Source: Rhodopirellula islandica (GTDB lineage Bacteria > Planctomycetota > Planctomycetia > Pirellulales > Pirellulaceae). Taken from it: DNA of 64,000 nucleotides. The number at the start of each line of letters is the position of its first letter. Position 1 is the first letter of the stretch. Below the pieces are notes generated by a model. The model saw only the letters and a program-made list of their open reading frames with translations, was not told the origin of the DNA and searched no databases. This document shows positions 59,348 through 64,000 of the stretch, in pieces. The position numbers and the translations under genes were made by a program. The stretch covers positions 124,001 to 188,000 of the forward strand of contig NZ_LECT01000015.1 in assembly GCF_001027925.1 (NCBI RefSeq). Reading direction: 5' to 3'.

Positions 59348-61207
59348 TCACTCGGGGATGTTCAGTGGGTTGAGCTGGCAGTTGGGTTTGAGCTGACGAA
59401 ACCGTTGCAGGCCTCGTTCGGTGATCGTGGTGCGCTGAAGGTCGATGGTTTGCAATCGCGGCAAAGCGACCAGCGTGTCGATGGCTTGGTCGGTCAAATT
59501 GGTGCCCGTCAGCCAAAGCGTGGAGACTGACGGCGGGATCGACTTCAGTGCGGAGTCGTCGATGGCGGTGTAGCTGAGGTCCAGCTCTCGCAATTGGTTC
59601 GCGCCACGCAGCAACGTGGTGACTTGGTTGGTCACTTGGGTGGCCTCCAGGCTCAATTGATCCAATTGCTGGGTGTCGACGATTAGCCGTAGGACGTCCG
59701 CGTCGGTCAGTGGCAAACGCGAGAGGTCGCACCAGGTCAGGCCGTGGAGCGGTTTCTGTTTGGAAAGGCCCTGGCTGGTGAGGTTGCATCCGGCCAGGCA
59801 CAACGTCGTCAGGTCTCCTTTGGCGGGATTGCGTGTCACGTGAGCATCGTCGACTCGCAGAGCACGCAAGATGGCCGCCGGGTTGGTCTCGTTCGCGGCA
59901 TCGTTGCTGGTTGGAGAAGTCTCGGCGTTTGGCTTGGTTTGCGAATAGAGGTCGGCCAACTGTTTGAGCAGACCACGACGCTTGGTTGGGCCGGCGTTGT
60001 CCATCAGGTAGTGCGTTCGCAAGGCGGCTTGGGAGTACCAGCGAGCCAGGTCGGGTTTGGATTGAACGTCATCGCGAGTGCCACGCAGGTCTTCGAGCGA
60101 TGCAATGGGGACTCCGCCAATCAGGGCTTGGTAGCGAGCCAATTGCAACCGCGGGGATTCCCAACCGCCGACGTAGGCCAGTGATTGTTCGTAGCGAAGC
60201 GATTCGAAGTATCCCGCCATGCCTTCGATCAACCAAAAGTCTTCGGTGGTCGCGGTCGCGAAAGTTTGCCCGCGAGTTGGCCGACGTCGGGATGCGTTGG
60301 CGGAGGCTTCGGTGAACAGTTGGTGGCAGATCTCGTGATGCAAACTCGCCAGGTCGGGCTGTGGGAAAAAGAACGAGAGTCGCAGTGTGTCACTGTAGAA
60401 CCCGGTGGAGGCGGCGACCGCCGAGGTGTCTGTGTTGCGGAATGCGGTGGTGATCGTGGCTCGATAACTTTCCTGATCCGCCAGCAAGACGACGCGGTGA
60501 CGTTGACCATGTTGAAGCCGAGCGGGCGACGACCGTGACTTCAAATGGTCGGCGGCCGATGTGTTTTCGCGTTCCCAGTCCCGGACGATTGCTGCGACTT
60601 GGTTTCGTCCCGACCAGATTGGGAAGAAGATCTGAGTCCAGACCCAGTATTCTCGTTCGAGAGCTTCGGCAACGATCCGGGAGGACACGTCATCGGCTTG
60701 GCTGAGGATCTCGAAGTGATCGGTTTGCCAGACGCGAAAGGAACCCGGACGCCAGTTCAGTTCGCTGGGGGCCACCCGGCCACGGCGATCTGTGATCAGC
60801 ACGTCTGCGTCGACGGGGAATCCGAACAGCGATCGGAGTTCCGGTTGGCTGGGGGATTTGTAGTGAGATTTCCAAAGGTCAATGTAGGCGGACCAGATCT
60901 CATCGGCGGGGTTGGGCGAGTCGGCCCGTGTGGCGAAATCGGCGGTCTGGTATCCGGCAGCGTCCAAGGGCTGGGAAGGCGATTCCAGCGGGGGCGGATC
61001 AGCGGCCGGCGGCAGCGGGATGAACGCGGTGACTCGGTCGATCTTAGTTTGCTCGGTCGATGTCGCCGTCGATGGCCCGGTCGCATGCGTTTCGGTGTCT
61101 GGCGGGGGCGTGGTGATCGGCGTGTCGTCGGCGGGCACCTGGGACGGAACGGCAGGAATCAGCCATAAAATCACAACGATCAGGTATAGTGGTGCTCTCG
61201 CGGGCAT
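59348..61207 (-). CDS. Exported gluzincin-like metallopeptidase with leucine-rich repeats
   Basis: I use ATG 61207 because it gives a normal signal peptide (MPARAPLYLIVVILWLIPAV); the frame runs further upstream, over the start of the sulfatase gene. A zinc-protease motif is present at about residues 300-340: SLHHEICHQLFTEAS (HExxH) with a third ligand candidate Glu in FWLIEGMAGYFESL. This is the gluzincin pattern of DUF1570-type proteins. The last 170 residues are leucine-rich repeats (LRELDLSYTAIDDSALKSIP, LWLTGTNLTDQAIDTLVALP). The protein probably acts outside the cytoplasm; the repeats may present partners or substrates. It is divergent from the sulfatase with only 49 bases between starts. 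Confidence 0.78.
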   Translation of the reverse strand: MPARAPLYLIVVILWLIPAVPSQVPADDTPITTPPPDTETHATGPSTATSTEQTKIDRVTAFIPLPPAADPPPLESPSQPLDAAGYQTADFATRADSPNPADEIWSAYIDLWKSHYKSPSQPELRSLFGFPVDADVLITDRRGRVAPSELNWRPGSFRVWQTDHFEILSQADDVSSRIVAEALEREYWVWTQIFFPIWSGRNQVAAIVRDWERENTSAADHLKSRSSPARLQHGQRHRVVLLADQESYRATITTAFRNTDTSAVAASTGFYSDTLRLSFFFPQPDLASLHHEICHQLFTEASANASRRRPTRGQTFATATTEDFWLIEGMAGYFESLRYEQSLAYVGGWESPRLQLARYQALIGGVPIASLEDLRGTRDDVQSKPDLARWYSQAALRTHYLMDNAGPTKRRGLLKQLADLYSQTKPNAETSPTSNDAANETNPAAILRALRVDDAHVTRNPAKGDLTTLCLAGCNLTSQGLSKQKPLHGLTWCDLSRLPLTDADVLRLIVDTQQLDQLSLEATQVTNQVTTLLRGANQLRELDLSYTAIDDSALKSIPPSVSTLWLTGTNLTDQAIDTLVALPRLQTIDLQRTTITERGLQRFRQLKPNCQLNPLNIPE

Positions 61208-61256
61208 GCTCGCGAAAACCTTCCCCACCTTCCTCTCTCCCCACACCTTCTTCCAC

Positions 61257-62804
61257 ATGAAAAATCTCTGGACCTTGGTGGCTCGCGGCTGCCTTGTCGT
61301 GACGACGGCCGCCACCTGCTTGTTCGCATCGATGACGCTGCACGCGGCGGAACGAAATGTTTTGTTCATTATCACGGACGATGAGAGTCCCACGCTGGGG
61401 TGTTACGGTGATCCCGCGGCGGTGACTCCCGCGATTGATGCCGTCGCCGCCGACGGGATGGTGTTTCGAAACGCGTTTGCCACCACGGCCTCGTGCAGTG
61501 CCAGCCGAAGTGTGGTGATGAGCGGTTTGCACAACCATCGTAACGGACAGTTTGGACATCAACATCATTATCACAAGTTTGCTTCGTTCAACGACGTCGC
61601 TGGGTTGGCTTTGCCGCGTGTGATGGCGAACACCGGCTATCGCACCGGACACATTGGCAAATATCACGTCGCGCCCGAATCGGTTTATCACTACGAAACC
61701 TACTTGAAAGCCAATTCGCGTAGCGCGGTCGAGATGGCAGAAACCGCGAAGGATTTTCTGACGAACCAAGAAGACGACCGTCCGTTCTTCCTGTATTTCG
61801 CAACCTCGGACCCGCACCGTGGTGGTGGCGTCGACAAGACGTCCGAGTTGGAGCTCAAGCCTGATTTGTTCGGTAACAAACCGCGTCGAGGTGCTTACCC
61901 GGGTGTCGAAGAAGTCTTCTTTGATCCCAAGGATGTGGTCGTACCCGACTTTTTGCCGGACACGGCTGAAACTCGTTCGGAGTTGGCTCAGTATTACCAA
62001 GCCTGTGCCCGCGTCGATCAAGGCGTGGCTCGATTGGTCCAGATTCTGAAAGAGGCGGACCTCTACGACAAAACCATGATCGTGTTCACAAGTGATCACG
62101 GGATGGCGTTCGCCGGCGGCAAGACGACCGTGTACGAAGGTGGACTGCGCGTCCCGATGGTTGTTCGTGATCCCTACCAAGAAGAGCGTGGTGTGGAGAG
62201 CGGTGCGATGATCAGCCACATCGACATCACGCCGACCCTGCTTGATTTTGCTGGTGGTTTGGACCGGAAGACCAACGCGCCGAAGAAGTTGGTTCCTGCC
62301 AAGAAGCTTCGCAACGAGCTGGGCGTTTCACCGATGGACAATCACAACGGCAACAAGCCGCTGGATCATTACCACGGTCGCAGTTGGATGGATGTGTTGG
62401 CCGATCCGGCGAAGGCACATCACGAAGAGATCTTTGCATCGCACACGTTCCACGAAATTCAAATGTACTACCCGATGCGAGTCATTCGGGATGGCAAGTA
62501 CAAGTTGATTTGGAACATCGCTCACGGGCTGGATTATCCCTTCGCCAGTGACCTGTGGGCAGCCAGTTCGTGGCAGGCTCAGTTGGCCAAGGGCATGGAC
62601 GCACCGTACGGAAAGCAAACGGTGGGCAAGTACATCCACCGACCCGAGTTTGAGCTGTTCGACATCGAGGCCGATCCCAATGAGTCGACCAACTTGGCGA
62701 TCAGCAGCAGCCACACGGAGGTCTTGGAAGCTTACAAGGCGAAGCTCAAGAAGCTGCAGAAAAAGTACGACGATCCCTGGATCATGAAGTGGGATTACGA
62801 GTGA
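61257..62804 (+). CDS. Exported sulfatase, Cys-type formylglycine motif
   Basis: I use ATG 61257 (MKNLWTLVARGCLVVTTAAT..), which gives a signal peptide; the upstream frame is antisense to the neighbouring gene. The core begins RNVLFIITDDESPTLGCYGD with the two metal-binding Asp. The active-site segment is TTASCSASRSVVMSGLHNHR: the modifiable residue is Cys in C-S-A-S-R, where the usual CxPxR has Ala for Pro. Also seen are GYRTGHIGKYHVAPE, YFATSDPHRGGG and VFTSDHGMAFAGGKTTVYEG. It belongs to the alkaline-phosphatase-like sulfatase superfamily, near N-sulfoglucosamine sulfohydrolase-like types. The formylglycine-generating enzyme is not in the window. Confidence 0.92.
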   Translation: MKNLWTLVARGCLVVTTAATCLFASMTLHAAERNVLFIITDDESPTLGCYGDPAAVTPAIDAVAADGMVFRNAFATTASCSASRSVVMSGLHNHRNGQFGHQHHYHKFASFNDVAGLALPRVMANTGYRTGHIGKYHVAPESVYHYETYLKANSRSAVEMAETAKDFLTNQEDDRPFFLYFATSDPHRGGGVDKTSELELKPDLFGNKPRRGAYPGVEEVFFDPKDVVVPDFLPDTAETRSELAQYYQACARVDQGVARLVQILKEADLYDKTMIVFTSDHGMAFAGGKTTVYEGGLRVPMVVRDPYQEERGVESGAMISHIDITPTLLDFAGGLDRKTNAPKKLVPAKKLRNELGVSPMDNHNGNKPLDHYHGRSWMDVLADPAKAHHEEIFASHTFHEIQMYYPMRVIRDGKYKLIWNIAHGLDYPFASDLWAASSWQAQLAKGMDAPYGKQTVGKYIHRPEFELFDIEADPNESTNLAISSSHTEVLEAYKAKLKKLQKKYDDPWIMKWDYE

Positions 62805-63108
62805 TCCCGTTTGGTTTGTGCGGCGGGTCAACGAGCGTTTGAGACCGTCGCTCAATTCGTTCAGCCGGCCTGCCGCGGGGCATCCCAACGTGGGCCAATC
62901 TGGAGGGCCAGCGGGGTTCCGGCGTTTGGTTCACACGCGATGTTTCATCGGATATTTGATATCCGGTGATGGTTGGTGTGGATTGAGCAAAGATGCCGTG
63001 AAGCATGGCCCCTTTTGACTCGCCGTCCTCTTTCTGCGATTCCCAACGCTCCGCCGCGTTCATACGATCGGAAGCCGTACAACTCCGCCTTTCTTACTTC
63101 TTGGTGTT
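62805..63108. other. Region after the sulfatase gene
   Basis: No gene or repeat of note is supported. A small palindrome (CGGATAT with ATATCCG near 62949) is the only structure seen. Short frames on both strands do not resemble proteins. Confidence 0.3.
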
Positions 63109-63252
63109 GAGCGGGTAGGCAGGAGTCTATCGGCAAAACCTCACGTAGGCGAGTCTCTCGGAGACTCGCAAATGGCAACGTCTTGGGGGACGCTGCTACG
63201 TGGTGAGGCCCAAGCGGCTAGCGGGGCTTTGTCCAATCATTCCTGCTTAGCG
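63109..63252. repeat. Dispersed repeat family R1, diverged copy
   Basis: The left end GAGCGGGTAGGCAGGAGTCT and right end CAATCATTCCTGCTTAGCGT match the R1 termini. The interior differs from the other copies: it holds CGAGTCTC with GAGACTCG (a hairpin near 63150) and CCTCACGTAG with CTACGTGGTGAGG. The next gene starts 20 bases beyond it. Confidence 0.6.
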
Positions 63253-63272
63253 TCTGAGTTAAGGGGCCAACA

Positions 63273-64000
63273 ATGCGTCAAGGCAGAAGAAACGGGTTCA
63301 CACTTCTCGAACTGATGGTGACTTTGGCTTGCGTGGCGGTGGCCATTTCGCTTCTTGCGTCAGCCATTCTCGCCGTGAGAGGTTCCGCACGAAAAGTCAC
63401 CTGTGCGAACCGGCTTCGTCAGGTGGGGCTGGCCATGCTGAACTACGAGTCGGTTCACCGATGCTATCCGAGGGGCAATGGAAACGGGTTTTCATTTCAG
63501 GTCCGTCTGCTTCCTTTTTTGGAAGAGACCGATCGCTATGATTCCATCGACATGAGTATCCGTCCTTACGATCAATTGAACTCTTCTTGGCAACTGCCTC
63601 CTCCGGTCGTGTACCAGTGCCCCTCCGATTCATTTCACTCGACAACGGAGGGACGCGAAAGCATCAATTACGTTGGCATTAGCGGCGGGACGCCAACACC
63701 CAATTACAACGGTGTGATCTACAGCGGTTCTGTTCGCAACGGCTTTGCCGTCACGGCCGCTAGCATCACCGATGGGCTCAGCAACCCCTTGGCAATCACC
63801 GAGTCACTCGCGTACAGGAGTTTTCCCGGTGAGCCCAACCGTTTCGACGGCAGGACTGCGTCAACCACGCGGCGCTATGAAATCCCAGAAGAGTTGGATG
63901 CGTTTCAAGAAGAGTGCTTTGGCAGTTCTGAGTCCTCAGGCCTCGCTTCGTATGGTCTGGGTGGCGTGTGGTATGAGGCATCGTTGGGAGTCTCTTGTTT
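63273..64000 (+). CDS. DUF1559-family prepilin-like protein, truncated by the window end
   Basis: The frame is open from ATG 63273 to the last base with no stop. The N-terminus is a type IV prepilin-like leader (MRQGRRNGFTLLELMVTLAC), with the cleavage site after Gly before FTLLELM, then a hydrophobic helix (VAVAISLLASAILAV). The DUF1559 pattern follows: CANRLRQVGLAMLNYESVHR, FQVRLLPFLEETDRYDSIDM, YQCPSDSF, INYVGISGG, and ITDGLSNPLAITES. Such proteins are very numerous in planctomycetes; their role is not known, but they are exported pseudopilin-like proteins. AAGGGG lies about seven bases before the start. The C-terminal part lies beyond the window. Confidence 0.88.
   Translation, partial: MRQGRRNGFTLLELMVTLACVAVAISLLASAILAVRGSARKVTCANRLRQVGLAMLNYESVHRCYPRGNGNGFSFQVRLLPFLEETDRYDSIDMSIRPYDQLNSSWQLPPPVVYQCPSDSFHSTTEGRESINYVGISGGTPTPNYNGVIYSGSVRNGFAVTAASITDGLSNPLAITESLAYRSFPGEPNRFDGRTASTTRRYEIPEELDAFQEECFGSSESSGLASYGLGGVWYEASLGVSC

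Noticed and set aside
60912..61256. N-terminal extension of the sulfatase up to 60912
   Set aside because: It is antisense to the metallopeptidase gene and would bury the signal peptide.
1..64000. tRNA or rRNA genes
   Set aside because: I saw no cloverleaf-type sequence with a recognisable T-loop and no conserved rRNA stretches in the intergenic spaces; a tRNAscan run would settle it.

Overview
This window looks like chromosomal DNA of a marine planctomycete close to Rhodopirellula (family Pirellulaceae). The evidence is family content, not a database match: a cytochrome-like PSCyt1 + DUF1549/DUF1553 protein and a Tat-exported DUF1501 protein, two surface proteins with the planctomycete N-terminal export signature (LExLExRxMLA type), an octaheme cytochrome fused to HEAT/TPR-like repeats, a sulfatase, a GH57 enzyme, a prepilin-like DUF1559 protein, many GTG/TTG starts, and intergenic spaces full of palindromic repeat families.

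Layout. 0-6 kb: repeat-rich edge, a secreted SH3-like protein (-), a histidine kinase/response regulator pair (+), mannose-1-phosphate guanylyltransferase (-). 6-12 kb: a gene graveyard of lower GC with two RHS/YD-repeat fragments, a duplicated sulfotransferase tail, three small secreted proteins (one DUF1573) and a frameshifted secreted protein. 11-18 kb: an overlapping minus-strand operon of secreted class-3 lipase, secreted ankyrin protein and sulfotransferase. 18.6-26.5 kb: a minus-strand run in which two dynamin-like GTPases, a MotA/TolQ/ExbB-type channel and an exported helical protein overlap by 4 bases at each junction, followed by the octaheme cytochrome. 26.6-30.5 kb: galE, a XerC/D recombinase, fabH, and an HU-like protein with a clear terminator. 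30.6-35.3 kb: a 1539-residue surface protein combining thioredoxin-like, cyclophilin, Ig/cadherin-like and cohesin-like parts. 35.9-38 kb: YbjN-like protein and adenosylhomocysteinase. 38-46 kb: the PSCyt1/DUF1549/DUF1553 and DUF1501 genes, separated by a decayed integron-integrase and a cluster of repeats, then an enolase-superfamily enzyme. 46-52.3 kb: Ser/Thr kinase, GH57 enzyme, a three-unit 208-bp tandem repeat, a membrane protein, a Nudix hydrolase, and an unlisted 29-codon basic protein. 52.5-59 kb: a coiled-coil protein, then the xseB-ispA-dxs-nadK operon (isoprenoid precursors and NADP) plus a pseudouridine synthase. 59.3-64 kb: a gluzincin/leucine-rich-repeat protein divergent from a sulfatase, and a DUF1559 prepilin-like gene running off the end.

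The best candidate for an undescribed system is the 21.0-26.5 kb GTPase/GTPase/proton-channel/exported-protein operon: four genes with 4-base overlaps and no ExbD, TolR or MotB partner in the window. Second in interest are the dispersed palindromic elements: at least seven families, several with copies in more than one intergenic space, two of them supplying stop codons of neighbouring genes. All function calls come from reading motifs by eye; no alignment or search was run.
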